From Niveispirillum cyanobacteriorum (GTDB lineage: Bacteria > Pseudomonadota > Alphaproteobacteria > Azospirillales > Azospirillaceae): a DNA stretch of 64,000 nucleotides. The notes under the pieces are model-generated. The model did no database searches and was not told the origin of the DNA. It saw only the letters and a program-made list of their open reading frames with translations. Below, in pieces: positions 1 to 7,739 of this stretch (positions are counted from its first letter, which is position 1; the number at the start of each line of letters is the position of its first letter). Made by a program: the position numbers and the translations under genes. The stretch spans positions 1,606,501-1,670,500 of the forward strand of contig NZ_CP025611.1 in NCBI RefSeq assembly GCF_002868735.1, in the 5' to 3' direction.

Positions 1-48
1 CATCCCCGTCGCTTGTCGCAGCATCGGCCCGATGGTAGAGCAGCAGGC

Positions 49-444
49 ATGATGCAGCCCCTGGCCCGCCCCCTTCCCTACCCAAGCCCCGACGCGCAGC
101 AGCGCGATGCGGGACAGGTGGTGCTGGTCGTGCGCGATCTGGTGGTGACGACGCTGATCGGCATCTATGACTATGAATATGTGAAGCCGCAGCGCCTGCG
201 CCTGAACCTGGAACTGGCGCTGACAGCGGCCACGGACCAGCCTTGGACCCATGCCGATCTGGTGGCCACGGCCAGCCGCATCGTCACCGACGGCCATACC
301 AACCTGCTGGAATGTCTGGCCGAACGTCTGGCCACTACCCTGCTGTCCGACGGTCGCGCCGCCATGGCCCTGATCCGCCTGGAAAAGCTGGACGCGTTCG
401 CGGAATGCGAAGCGGTCGGTGTGGAGATCGTGCGAGCGGCGTAG
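49..444 (+). CDS. folB: dihydroneopterin aldolase family protein (FolB-like)
   Basis: The product resembles dihydroneopterin aldolase, which splits dihydroneopterin to 6-hydroxymethyl-dihydropterin and glycolaldehyde in cytoplasmic folate synthesis. Family features seen are the LIGIYDYE..KPQ stretch (Glu43, Gln48), NLLECLAERLA (Glu88) and a late LEK lysine (Lys113), the usual position of the catalytic lysine. Length (131 aa) fits the family. The reading frame is open to the left edge of the window with a TTG at 13, so the start is uncertain; ATG 49 or 52 is preferred. A bidirectional terminator follows directly. FolX-type epimerase activity is possible instead. Confidence 0.72.
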   Translation: MMQPLARPLPYPSPDAQQRDAGQVVLVVRDLVVTTLIGIYDYEYVKPQRLRLNLELALTAATDQPWTHADLVATASRIVTDGHTNLLECLAERLATTLLSDGRAAMALIRLEKLDAFAECEAVGVEIVRAA

Positions 445-452
445 AAAGCAAA

Positions 453-481
453 ACGCCACGCCCTGATTTTGGGCGTGGCGT
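453..481. terminator. bidirectional rho-independent terminator
   Basis: A perfect 11-bp stem (ACGCCACGCCC / GGGCGTGGCGT) with a 7-nt loop lies between convergent genes ending at 444 and 505. T-rich sequence follows on the plus strand (TCTTTT) and also on the minus strand (TTTTGC), so it probably serves both. Confidence 0.85.
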
Positions 482-504
482 CTTTTGTCAATCAGGGAAC
501 TGGA

Positions 505-1164
505 TCAATAATCCTTGCCGTGATTGGCATCATATGGACCTGTCGGCATACCGTGACCGGGGGCGTACAGAGCCATGCTGTTGGCCTGATTGGCCAGCGG
601 CAGATAGCTGGGCTTAGCCCGCTCCACCGCCGCAATAACTGCCTGGGCAATCAGGCTGGCCAGCAGGTTGCCGCCGCTGTTCTGTGCCTGCGGGGAATAG
701 GCCAGGGTGACCTCATCCGTCCAGATTGTCTGGCCGGTCTTGCCATGCTTCAGCACATAAGACAGGGAGACGGTCGTCGTGGTGGCCAGAACGGCATAGG
801 CCGAATCCCACTTTTCCAGCGACACGAACATGACCGCATCGGCACCAAACAGATTGGCGACCCGTGTCGGGTCGGCGGAATGGACGAGGTTGGCATCGGC
901 CAGCCCCTCATCCTCCATGAACCGCTTCACCATATGGACGGGGAAGACGTAATAGCCCTTCTCCGCCAGGGCACCCGGCAGGGTAACCAGGAAATTGTCA
1001 GCCGCGTCGACCTGCGTGCTTTTGTTGACCACGGGCACGACGACGATGGAACGCGGGTGCTGGTCACGGAACGCGCTGAAATCCTTCTTGGGAATTTCCG
1101 GCGTGGCGCAGGCGGACAGGCCCAGCAGCAGCAGGCCCGCCGAGAGGAGTTTGATCATCCGCAT
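505..1164 (-). CDS. GNA1162 (DUF799) family lipoprotein
   Basis: This is a predicted lipoprotein of the GNA1162/DUF799 family: the start MRMIKLLSAGLLLLGLSACA is a signal peptide ending in the lipobox LSAC. The body (HPRSIVVVPVVNKSTQV..., later YSPQAQNSGGNLLASL) has the family's beta/alpha character. ATG at 1164 is chosen because GAGGATAG precedes it and the signal sequence begins there; the frame extends upstream without a signal. It is the last of four minus-strand lipoprotein genes (2818 to 505). This trio with a CsgG-type protein and DUF4810 is known from Neisseria and other proteobacteria; the function is undetermined, presumably in the envelope. Confidence 0.85.
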   Translation of the reverse strand: MRMIKLLSAGLLLLGLSACATPEIPKKDFSAFRDQHPRSIVVVPVVNKSTQVDAADNFLVTLPGALAEKGYYVFPVHMVKRFMEDEGLADANLVHSADPTRVANLFGADAVMFVSLEKWDSAYAVLATTTTVSLSYVLKHGKTGQTIWTDEVTLAYSPQAQNSGGNLLASLIAQAVIAAVERAKPSYLPLANQANSMALYAPGHGMPTGPYDANHGKDY

Positions 1165-1174
1165 CGGTCTATCC

Positions 1175-1540
1175 TCAGCTGGTCTTGGGGGCGGCGGTGC
1201 CATTGCGGGCCGCCGTGATAGCCTTGTCCATAAAGACGGTCGATTCCGGCCAGGCCGTCTTCTCCCGCTCGAACATGGCAACAGCGCCAGGGACATCACC
1301 CTTGGCCAGGCGCACATATCCCAGTTCAGCGAAGACACCGGGGGCGATCTTCTGCGTCTTCGGATCGGTGACCGCCAGCCGTTCCAGCTCTTCCTGGTAC
1401 TGCGCCAGCTTGGTCGCGTCCTGCTGATAATCGTAGAGGGTCAGGGCGTAGTTGCCCCACATGTATTTGCCGGTCGGCGGCTGAGCGCAGCCAGCCAGAG
1501 CCGCGACCATCGCCGCGGCCAATATCATTCTATTCTTCAT
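1175..1540 (-). CDS. DUF4810 domain-containing lipoprotein
   Basis: A 121-aa lipoprotein: the signal peptide MKNRMILAAAMVAALAGC ends in a lipobox (LAGC). The mature part is helical and TPR-like (YDYQQDATKLAQYQEELERL, then a GYVRLAKGDVPGAVAMFEREK repeat), which matches DUF4810. It sits 2 bp after the small lipoprotein gene and 10 bp before the GNA1162 gene, so the four genes are almost certainly one transcript. DUF4810 proteins usually accompany CsgG-type and GNA1162 proteins, suggesting a shared outer-membrane assembly. No enzymatic motif is visible. Confidence 0.85.
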   Translation of the reverse strand: MKNRMILAAAMVAALAGCAQPPTGKYMWGNYALTLYDYQQDATKLAQYQEELERLAVTDPKTQKIAPGVFAELGYVRLAKGDVPGAVAMFEREKTAWPESTVFMDKAITAARNGTAAPKTS

Positions 1541-1542
1541 GA

Positions 1543-1842
1543 TCAGGGCACCGTGATGGTCTTGGTCACCTCGTCACCGAGATAAACCGTGGTTTCGTAA
1601 ACGACGCGTCCCATGTCCTGGATGGTCACTTTGTGGGTGCCGCGATCCAGTTGGAGCTTTGCCTTAACGCCGTCATAGGCAGCAGCGGGGCCGATCTGCA
1701 CCCCATTCACCAGCAGCACAGCCGTGGGAGACGCGTTGGCGATGGCGATAGCCGGACGCGAATCAACAGTTTTGACACTCGAATTCGGATACGAACACCC
1801 GGCGAGTACAAGAGTGAAGAGCGCGAATATTGTCCGCTTCAT
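1543..1842 (-). CDS. small lipoprotein with PEGA-like beta domain
   Basis: A 99-aa protein with lipoprotein signal MKRTIFALFTLVLAGCS. The mature part is beta-rich, with VLLVNGVQIG, LQLDRGTHKVTIQDMG and VVYETTVYLGDEV, similar to the PEGA fold (short surface beta domains). A GGAGG Shine-Dalgarno precedes the ATG. It lies 10 bp after the CsgG-type gene and 2 bp before the DUF4810 gene, and it is the extra member compared with the usual three-gene set. The PEGA assignment is by eye only; the role is inferred to be structural in the same envelope complex. Confidence 0.75.
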   Translation of the reverse strand: MKRTIFALFTLVLAGCSYPNSSVKTVDSRPAIAIANASPTAVLLVNGVQIGPAAAYDGVKAKLQLDRGTHKVTIQDMGRVVYETTVYLGDEVTKTITVP

Positions 1843-1852
1843 CTTAAACCTC

Positions 1853-2818
1853 CTACTGGCTTTCGCCGACGATGAGAGCGGCCTGACCAGCCGCGGCCAG
1901 CGAGCCGGAGAGGACGCGGGCCACGGCCCCCTCGTTCACTTCACTGTCGCCGAACGTGGATTCCACCTCGATATCCACCAGCTTGGTGGGCGGCAGCTCA
2001 ATCTCGAAGCCCGTCTGCGGGCTTTTGACCCGTTCACCGGGCTTCAGAACGGCAAGACGGTCACCCGCCTTGACACCCTGCCGGGCACCACCGCTGATGA
2101 AGACACGAGCGCCGTCAACCTTCAGGACATCCGCACGCCAGGGGCGGGATTCCAGCTTGGCCACCAGACCATTCATCATGTCAGAAATGGCGGCGCCGAT
2201 TGCCTTGTCATTCAAGGTCGCGTCATAGGCGGCCTGACTGCCGAACCCCATGACAGTGCCGTTTTCCACTGCCGCCTCACCCACACCGGAGGTCGTGAAG
2301 AAGGCCACGCCCGTGCGCACATCGACAACGCGGACTTCGACCTTGGCGCGAGCAACTTGCTTCTTGGTGTTGCTGAGGAAGCCGGACTGCCCCTCGGTCT
2401 GGCGGCCAAACTCCGTCAGTGATCCGATGATCAGAACATCCGCGCCGACAATGTTGCCGGCCGTGCCACCTAACTTCTGCTCGCCCTTGATGATGTCGAG
2501 ATCCGAGCGTTCAAGCACGACGAACTTGCCGGAATCGACCAGACGCGCGGACAGCATGTCGGACGTCTGACGGCCCAAGGGATCAATCTGATCCGCCGTC
2601 AGCAGCGCCTTGCCATAGCGGGTTTCGTTGGTGAAACGCCCGATGGCGATTTTACGCTTCAAGGCCTTCACAGCGGGCGGCGCCTGCTGTGCCACCTGCT
2701 GCGCCTGAGCAACCTGTTGTGGAGCCTGCACAACCGCCGGCGGCGTGGCCGGCGTCGCGCATCCCGCGAGTAGAGCAACAGCGCCAACCAATGATATGGA
2801 TATCGCACTTCGCGACAT
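1853..2818 (-). CDS. CsgG/HfaB-family outer-membrane lipoprotein
   Basis: This resembles the CsgG/HfaB family: lipobox LLAGCATP, then KRKIAIGRFTNETRYGKALL, a LVDSGKFVVLERSDLDII segment and GADVLIIGSLTEFGR, the typical order of the family's core. CsgG forms the curlin export pore in the outer membrane; this relative (321 aa, with a longer C-terminal region than CsgG) sits with DUF4810 and GNA1162 lipoproteins rather than curli genes, so curli secretion is not implied. Start at ATG 2818 is chosen because the signal sequence MSRSAISISLVGAVALLAGC begins there. First gene of the operon. Confidence 0.85.
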   Translation of the reverse strand: MSRSAISISLVGAVALLAGCATPATPPAVVQAPQQVAQAQQVAQQAPPAVKALKRKIAIGRFTNETRYGKALLTADQIDPLGRQTSDMLSARLVDSGKFVVLERSDLDIIKGEQKLGGTAGNIVGADVLIIGSLTEFGRQTEGQSGFLSNTKKQVARAKVEVRVVDVRTGVAFFTTSGVGEAAVENGTVMGFGSQAAYDATLNDKAIGAAISDMMNGLVAKLESRPWRADVLKVDGARVFISGGARQGVKAGDRLAVLKPGERVKSPQTGFEIELPPTKLVDIEVESTFGDSEVNEGAVARVLSGSLAAAGQAALIVGESQ

Positions 2819-2888
2819 ACCTTGAATAGAGCAGCCCCTCAAAACAACCTCCCCACAGAATGATAGGGGTGAGGCTATCAAATCATGA

Positions 2889-2917
2889 ATTATACAAAAA
2901 TGCTGATTTTACATAAA
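2889..2917 (-). promoter_or_regulatory. candidate promoter of the lipoprotein operon
   Basis: On the minus strand a perfect TATAAT lies at 2894-2889, with TTTATG about 17 bp upstream (2917-2912) as a weak -35. It sits in a strikingly AT-rich stretch (about 2880-3000) upstream of the CsgG-type gene. No other -10 of this quality was seen there. Confidence 0.4.
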
Positions 2918-3037
2918 ATTCAACATAATATTATTGACAAATATTAAGACGAATTCTGAAAATAAAATATTACAATAAGTAAAAATCAAACAATTTTGGG
3001 TGCATTATGTTTGACTGCACGGGTATGTGAACCAGAA

Positions 3038-3064
3038 GTGTGCTTCCGGTAAACGGAAGCACAC
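3038..3064 (-). terminator. stem-loop after the threonine ammonia-lyase gene
   Basis: A perfect 11-bp stem (GTGTGCTTCCG / CGGAAGCACAC) with a 5-nt loop lies 19 bp beyond the stop of the minus-strand gene. The following T-run on the minus strand is poor (TTCTGGTT), so efficiency is uncertain. Confidence 0.5.
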
Positions 3065-3082
3065 CCTTTGAGCTGATCAACC

Positions 3083-4327
3083 CTACTCCACCCCACCCGC
3101 CAGCACCTGTACCGTCAGGCCGCCGGTGGTGCGCAGGGTTTCGACCACGCGTTGGGCGTGGCGTTTGGACCGGCATTCGATGGTCAGGTCGATGTCGGTA
3201 GCCTTGACTGTCGTGGTCGTGAACAGGCGCTGGTGCGAGGCCTCGATGATGTTGCCGCCGGCTTCGCCCACCAGACCGGTGATGCGGGACAGGGCACCCG
3301 GACGGTCGGGGATGGCGATACGCACGGCGATCAGGCGGCTTTCACGCACCAACTGGCGCATGATCACCTGGGCCAGCAGGCGGCTGTCGATATTGCCGCC
3401 GCACAGGACCAGACCGACCTTCGATCCCTGGAACAGCTGCGGGTGGGTCAGCAGCGCCGCCAGACCCGCCGCACCGGCCCCTTCGGCGACGGTCTTTTCG
3501 ATGTTCAGGAACAGGGCCACCGCCTCTTCCACCGCGACATCGGGAACCAGCACCACCTGATCCACCAGGGCGCGGCAGATATCCAGGGTCAGGGCGCCGA
3601 CATTCTTCACCGCGATGCCTTCGGCGATGGTGTCGCCGCCCACCTGGATCGGTTCGCCCTTCAGCGCCTGGGCCATGGCGGGATAGGCTTCCACCTCCAC
3701 CCCGATGATGCGGATGGCGGGATTCAGGGCCTTGGCCGCGACCGCGATGCCGCTGATCAGGCCGCCACCGCCGACCGGCACCACCAGCGTGTCCAGGTGC
3801 GGCACAGCGTCCAGCATTTCCAGACCGATCGTGCCCTGGCCGGCGATCACGTCGGGATCGTCATAGGGGTGGACGAAGACCAGCCCCTCCTCGCGGGACA
3901 GTCGTTCGGCCTCTGCCGCTGCCTCGGCCAGGACGGTGCCTTTCAGGACGACGCGGGCGCCATGTTCCTCGGTCCGTTCCACCTTGGTGAAGGGCGTACC
4001 TTCGGGCATGACGATGGTGGCAGGGATGCCCAGGCGGCCGGCATGATAGGCCACACCCTGGGCGTGGTTGCCAGCCGACATGGCGACGACGCCACGCTGG
4101 CGTTCCTCCGCCGTCAGCTTGCGCAGCTTGTTCAGAGCGCCGCGTTCCTTGAAGGCAGCGGTGAACTGCAAATTCTCGAACTTCACCCAGACCTCGGCCC
4201 CGGTCAGTTGCGACAGGGTGCGGGACGGGACGCAGGGCGTGTCCATGATATGGCCGGACAGCGCCTTTGCGGCGTCCTTCACATCGGCCAGGGTCACGGA
4301 AAGGGGGGCGCTGGATAGGGCGGTCAT
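3083..4327 (-). CDS. ilvA: threonine ammonia-lyase (PLP, single ACT domain)
   Basis: It deaminates L-threonine to 2-oxobutanoate with PLP, feeding isoleucine synthesis or threonine breakdown. The PLP lysine is Lys60 in [15 protein letters not shown]; the phosphate-binding glycine loop [11 protein letters not shown] is at about 183-193. A C-terminal ACT domain (about 335-414, [20 protein letters not shown]) implies allosteric control. At 414 aa with one ACT domain it fits the shorter form rather than the two-ACT E. coli IlvA. ATG 4327 is preceded by AAGGAGA. No ilv neighbours are present, so a catabolic role is also possible. Confidence 0.9.
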   Translation of the reverse strand: MTALSSAPLSVTLADVKDAAKALSGHIMDTPCVPSRTLSQLTGAEVWVKFENLQFTAAFKERGALNKLRKLTAEERQRGVVAMSAGNHAQGVAYHAGRLGIPATIVMPEGTPFTKVERTEEHGARVVLKGTVLAEAAAEAERLSREEGLVFVHPYDDPDVIAGQGTIGLEMLDAVPHLDTLVVPVGGGGLISGIAVAAKALNPAIRIIGVEVEAYPAMAQALKGEPIQVGGDTIAEGIAVKNVGALTLDICRALVDQVVLVPDVAVEEAVALFLNIEKTVAEGAGAAGLAALLTHPQLFQGSKVGLVLCGGNIDSRLLAQVIMRQLVRESRLIAVRIAIPDRPGALSRITGLVGEAGGNIIEASHQRLFTTTTVKATDIDLTIECRSKRHAQRVVETLRTTGGLTVQVLAGGVE

Positions 4328-4500
4328 GGATTGCGGTCTCCTTGGACGCAGGACACGGCATTCCACCCACCGCAACAGGGCGGGCGGGGCCGGTGGGTGC
4401 GCGTTCAGGTCCACGCACTTCTCACGCGTTCTTGAGTCTCACGCCGCACCGTTGCTGACGAGACGATTTTTCACAGCACTGGTAGACCGGGTTTCGTTTT

Positions 4501-4570
4501 CCTCAAGCGCCGGCGCTGCATCCGCAGCTTGGCTTCACGCCGCACGTGCGGCGCGGCGGCAGTCGCCGCC
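4501..4570 (+). repeat. dispersed three-hairpin repeat, copy A
   Basis: This 70-bp stretch matches the one at 38505-38575. Shared blocks are CCTCAA-RCGCCGG, the ATCC loop and TTGGCTTC. Between them lie three stems: GCTGC-ATCC-GCAGC, CGCCGCAC-GTGCGGCG and GGCGGC-AGTC-GCCGCC. In the second copy the stems have different bases but still pair. It lies downstream of one minus-strand gene (4606-4863) and upstream of ilvA, the same arrangement as copy B. Whether it acts as DNA or RNA is unknown. Confidence 0.7.
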
Positions 4571-4571
4571 G

Positions 4572-4601
4572 GAGCTGTTTCCGGTCAACCGTAAACAGCT
4601 C
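4572..4601 (-). terminator. stem-loop after the small membrane protein gene
   Basis: GAGCTGTTT and AAACAGCTC form a 9-bp stem, continued past one mismatch by CGG/CCG around a TCAA loop. It begins 5 bp after the stop of the minus-strand gene ending at 4606 and abuts repeat copy A. There is no clear T-run. Confidence 0.5.
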
Positions 4602-4605
4602 TATA

Positions 4606-4863
4606 TCAGCGCGGGCAACCGGGCGTGCCGCAGCGTGCGGCGCCCGCCGCAACGTAAACGCCGCAGACGGCGCATTTGGCCATTTCCTGCGTATCGGTCG
4701 TCGGGGCCTTGCGGTCGCTGCCGCGCGGTGTCTTTGCCCGGTCGCCGCCATTGCGGCGCAGGGCCGCCTGCCGTTCCCGCTGGACCTTGCCCAGCAGGCG
4801 GAATGCAAACCAGACGATGGCCAGAAGGCCCACCAGGGTGATGATCTTGGACAAGGACAGCAT
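4606..4863 (-). CDS. small membrane protein with C-terminal Cys motif
   Basis: An 85-aa protein with one N-terminal membrane segment (LSLSKIITLVGLLAIVWFAF), a basic linker, and a C-terminal AKCAVCGVYV...RCGTPGC motif whose four cysteines could bind zinc as a small zinc ribbon. I recognise the layout (PP0621-type small proteins) but not a function. ATG 4863 is chosen, although a TTG at 4908 would overlap the stop of the upstream peptidase gene (TTGA) and add 15 residues, suggesting translational coupling. Probably co-transcribed with the peptidase gene. Confidence 0.65.
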   Translation of the reverse strand: MLSLSKIITLVGLLAIVWFAFRLLGKVQRERQAALRRNGGDRAKTPRGSDRKAPTTDTQEMAKCAVCGVYVAAGAARCGTPGCPR

Positions 4864-4904
4864 GGCAGCAAAGTGTGGGAAGCCGGAAACGGGAGCAAGT
4901 GAAA

Positions 4905-5726
4905 TCAAAGACCGAAACGCGCGAAAGCAGCGCGTTCGGATGCCGCATCCGCTACCCCGTCGGCCAGCGACCGCGCATCCAGCCCGATGAAGCGGCCAAC
5001 ACCGGCCCGGCGCGGCGGGTTGATCAGGCGGATATCCACCTTCTCCCCAAACCGTTCACGCAGGGTGGCGCGCATGTCGCCGGTGCGGTCGATCAGGCCA
5101 AGTTCCAGTGCCTTGGCTCCGGTCCAGAAGGCGCCCGTGAACAGGTCATCCTCCGTCGCCTTCAGCCGGGACCCACGGCGGTCGCGGATCCAGGCCTTGA
5201 ACATCTCATGCATTTCCGCCTGGATGGATTTCAGATGGGCCACATCCTCGGCTTTTTCCGGCTGAAACGGGTCCAGCATGGCCTTGGCGGTGCCGGCGGT
5301 ATGGACGCGGCGGTCCACGCCCAGCCGGTCGATCAGGCCCGTGAAGCCGAAGCCGGCGGAGACAACGCCGATGGAACCGACGATGGAACAGGCATCCGCC
5401 GTGATCTCATCCGCCGCACATGCCAGCCAGTACCCGCCGGACGCGGCCACATCCTCCACAAAGGCCAGGACGGGCACATTCTTTTCCGCCGCCAATGCCC
5501 GAATCCGCCGCCCAATCAGGGCCGATTGCACCGGAGAGCCACCGGGAGAGTTGATGGCCAGCGCCACCGCCGCCAGCCCGTTCGGGGCAAAAGCCCGGTC
5601 GATATCATCGGCCAACCCCTCCAACGACAGGCCCCGCCGCCCCATGCCAATGGCCCCTGACAGGCGCAGCACCGATACCAGCGGCGACAGGGACAGGCCG
5701 GCAAGCTTTCTGAAGCGGCGGATCAT
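4905..5726 (-). CDS. S49 family serine peptidase (SppA/SohB-like)
   Basis: A signal-peptide-peptidase relative: INSPGGSPVQSALI, then VEDVAASGGYWLACAADEI with the nucleophilic serine in ASGGY, and RRVHTAGTAKAMLDPF with the likely general-base lysine. It would form the Ser-Lys dyad of the short S49 enzymes (273 aa, single catalytic domain) that clear membrane peptides. Start ATG 5726 has GGAAAG upstream; ATG 5777 is possible but has no ribosome site. No clear signal anchor is seen, so it may be peripheral. It precedes the small membrane protein gene and is divergent from a solute-binding protein gene. Confidence 0.85.
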   Translation of the reverse strand: MIRRFRKLAGLSLSPLVSVLRLSGAIGMGRRGLSLEGLADDIDRAFAPNGLAAVALAINSPGGSPVQSALIGRRIRALAAEKNVPVLAFVEDVAASGGYWLACAADEITADACSIVGSIGVVSAGFGFTGLIDRLGVDRRVHTAGTAKAMLDPFQPEKAEDVAHLKSIQAEMHEMFKAWIRDRRGSRLKATEDDLFTGAFWTGAKALELGLIDRTGDMRATLRERFGEKVDIRLINPPRRAGVGRFIGLDARSLADGVADAASERAAFARFGL

Positions 5727-5859
5727 GGGCGATGGCTTTCCAAAGCGAAGATGATGGTGAAGAGATGGGGGTGGCATGCGCGCAACGGTAGCCCCGTCCC
5801 ATACGAAAGAGCGCGGAGAAGGTTTGACCGTGCCCCGGCAGCGGCGCACTTTGTCACTT

Positions 5860-6630
5860 ATGACGAAGGTTCGATCCAACACCACCTCTTTTGTATATGC
5901 CATGCTGGCACTCTGCATCTTTGCATTGGTGCAGATAGCCACACCACTCGCGCATGCAGATCGTTCAGTCGTAGAACTGATGGCTGTCCAGACCCCGCCC
6001 ATGGCGATGGCGGATGGGGAAGAACGAGGGGCCGTTCTGGAACTCGCCACCGCAGCGGTGGAACGGGCGGGGCTGAGGCCCAAAGTCACCTTTATCCCGT
6101 GGCGCCGGGCGCAGGAAATGGTGTCGGGAGGCAAGGATCTGCTGATCACGCCCCTGACCTGGCTGCCGTCGCGCGCGGATAAATTCACCTGGATCGGGCC
6201 GATCTGTCGCATGGAACGGTCCATCGCCAGCATCAAGGACCGTATCGACAGCCTGGATCAGGCCAAGCGGGAACGGCGTATCCTGGTGGTGGGGGCCGGC
6301 AGCGCCCAGGAAATCCAGCTGCGCGACTGGGGCTATCCGCCTGAATTGATTGTCGCCACGCCGCTGGGCACGCGGGAGGTGGACATGCTGACCAGCGGGC
6401 GGGTCGATGGCTGGTACAGCGGGACGGCCCAGATCCGCTGGCGCTGGAACCGGGATGGGCGTAAGGAGCGGCTGATCATCGGCAATGCGATTATTGTTGA
6501 TCAGATCCATCTGGCCTGTTCGCGCGATTGCGACCCAACCCTGGCCGCCACCCTGCGCGGGGCGCTGCAAAGCCTGCGCGATGACGGAACGGCAGACCGT
6601 ATCCTGGCGCGGTACGACCTCTACTATTAA
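5860..6630 (+). CDS. family 3 extracellular solute-binding protein
   Basis: A periplasmic protein of the amino-acid-binding (SBP_bac_3) fold: signal peptide at about 1-35 (FVYAMLALCIFALVQIATPLAHA), then VELMAVQTPPMAM, FIPWRRAQEM and IGPICRMERSIA. It has no adjacent permease or ATPase, and Asp/Arg ligands of canonical amino-acid binders are not obvious, so the ligand is unknown. Such orphan proteins can act as sensors. A similar protein starts at 63432. ATG 5860 begins the signal peptide; the frame upstream is open but lacks one. The 3' end overlaps the convergent methyltransferase gene by 4 bp. Confidence 0.75.
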   Translation: MTKVRSNTTSFVYAMLALCIFALVQIATPLAHADRSVVELMAVQTPPMAMADGEERGAVLELATAAVERAGLRPKVTFIPWRRAQEMVSGGKDLLITPLTWLPSRADKFTWIGPICRMERSIASIKDRIDSLDQAKRERRILVVGAGSAQEIQLRDWGYPPELIVATPLGTREVDMLTSGRVDGWYSGTAQIRWRWNRDGRKERLIIGNAIIVDQIHLACSRDCDPTLAATLRGALQSLRDDGTADRILARYDLYY

Positions 6631-7373
6631 AGGGGCAGCGGGGCCGCGTCGCGCAGGATGGCCTCTACCGCCGGGGTGTAGCCCTGCCCCTCCCCATGCA
6701 GGACAAGGCCGGGCAGCAGGGTCAGGGGACCCCGCGCGTCGCGCCGCGCGCTGACGATCACGCGCTTGGCCGGCAGACCCGCGCGGGGCCAGAACGGCAG
6801 AACGCGGATATCGCCGAACCGGCCCGCCAGCAGCGACAGCAGATGGTCCAGCCGTTCCGCCGGATAGATCAGGGTCAGCGTCCCCCGGCTTTTGCCCAGG
6901 CGCAAGGCGGCCCGTACGAATCCCGCCAGATCACCCGCCCCTTCGCCATGGCTGTTGGCCTTGTGCCCGCTGGGCGACGGGGTGTGGCGACCGGTGGGCC
7001 AGAAGGGCGGGTTGGCCAGGATATGGTCGAAACTGTTGGGGCGCAGGCCTTCTGGCGGGGCGGACACATCGCCGTCCAGGACAGTGACACGGTCGGCAAG
7101 GCCGCTTTCGGCGGCCCCGCGCCGGGCCAGGCCGGCGGCAAGGTCCTGTATCTCCAGCCCCGTGACGGCCAGACCCGGCACACGGGCAGCCAGACACAGC
7201 AGGGCCGCGCCCGTACCGCAGCCCAGTTCCAGCACGGCCTGTCCCGCCACCGCCGGCACGGCGGCGGCCAGCAGGACGGGATCGATGGCGACGCGGTAGC
7301 CGTCCGCCGGCTGGAACAAAGTGACGCGCCCACCCAGCAATCTGGTGGCATCGATATCGCCGCAACCGGTCAC
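6627..7373 (-). CDS. TrmN6-like (tRNA1-Val adenine-N6) methyltransferase
   Basis: A SAM-dependent methyltransferase of the YfiC/TrmN6 type: FQPADGYRVAIDPVLLAA at the N-terminus, SAM motif I VLELGCGTGAALL, and the catalytic motif ILANPPFW (NPPF/Y, used for exocyclic amines on bases). TrmN6 modifies A37 of tRNA-Val; the exact substrate here is inferred. The start is GTG 7373, which overlaps the upstream stop codon as GTGA, so translation is coupled to the DUF2007 gene. Length 248 aa is normal. Confidence 0.82.
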   Translation of the reverse strand: MTGCGDIDATRLLGGRVTLFQPADGYRVAIDPVLLAAAVPAVAGQAVLELGCGTGAALLCLAARVPGLAVTGLEIQDLAAGLARRGAAESGLADRVTVLDGDVSAPPEGLRPNSFDHILANPPFWPTGRHTPSPSGHKANSHGEGAGDLAGFVRAALRLGKSRGTLTLIYPAERLDHLLSLLAGRFGDIRVLPFWPRAGLPAKRVIVSARRDARGPLTLLPGLVLHGEGQGYTPAVEAILRDAAPLPL

Positions 7374-7597
7374 GCCGATGCCCCCGGCACCACGGGCAAG
7401 CCTGCCTCCACCAGCAGGGCGCGGGCATCGGCCAGATCATCATCGGCGACGCACAGACGGCGCGGAATGGCCCCGATGCTGCCTTCCAGCACGGAGGTGT
7501 GCTGATCCAGCAGCACGCAAGCGATGCCGGCATCGGACAGAAGCGATTGGGCGAAACTCAGCTCCACCGGGTCATTGCTGCGGATCAGCGGCTGCAT
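7370..7597 (-). CDS. DUF2007 family small protein
   Basis: A 75-aa protein with the DUF2007 pattern: LIRSNDPVELSFAQSLLSDAGIACVLLDQH, then ARRL/VADDDLADARALL. DUF2007 proteins are small cytoplasmic ferredoxin-fold proteins of unknown function, called putative signal transducers. ATG 7597 is preceded by AAGGGGA; an upstream ATG at 7633 has no ribosome site. Its stop overlaps the GTG start of the methyltransferase gene, and this pairing recurs in alphaproteobacteria to my knowledge. Confidence 0.8.
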   Translation of the reverse strand: MQPLIRSNDPVELSFAQSLLSDAGIACVLLDQHTSVLEGSIGAIPRRLCVADDDLADARALLVEAGLPVVPGASA

Positions 7598-7739
7598 GCG
7601 GGTCCATCCCCTTCGGAGTTTCAAGGCGGACATGCCGCGTATAAACGCCGGCAGGTCTTGACCCGCCGGGCTTCCCCGCTATGCTCCCCCGCAATCCCTT
7701 GGCCCGTCAACCGGGCTTGTTGTCTGCTGCCTTCTCGCG

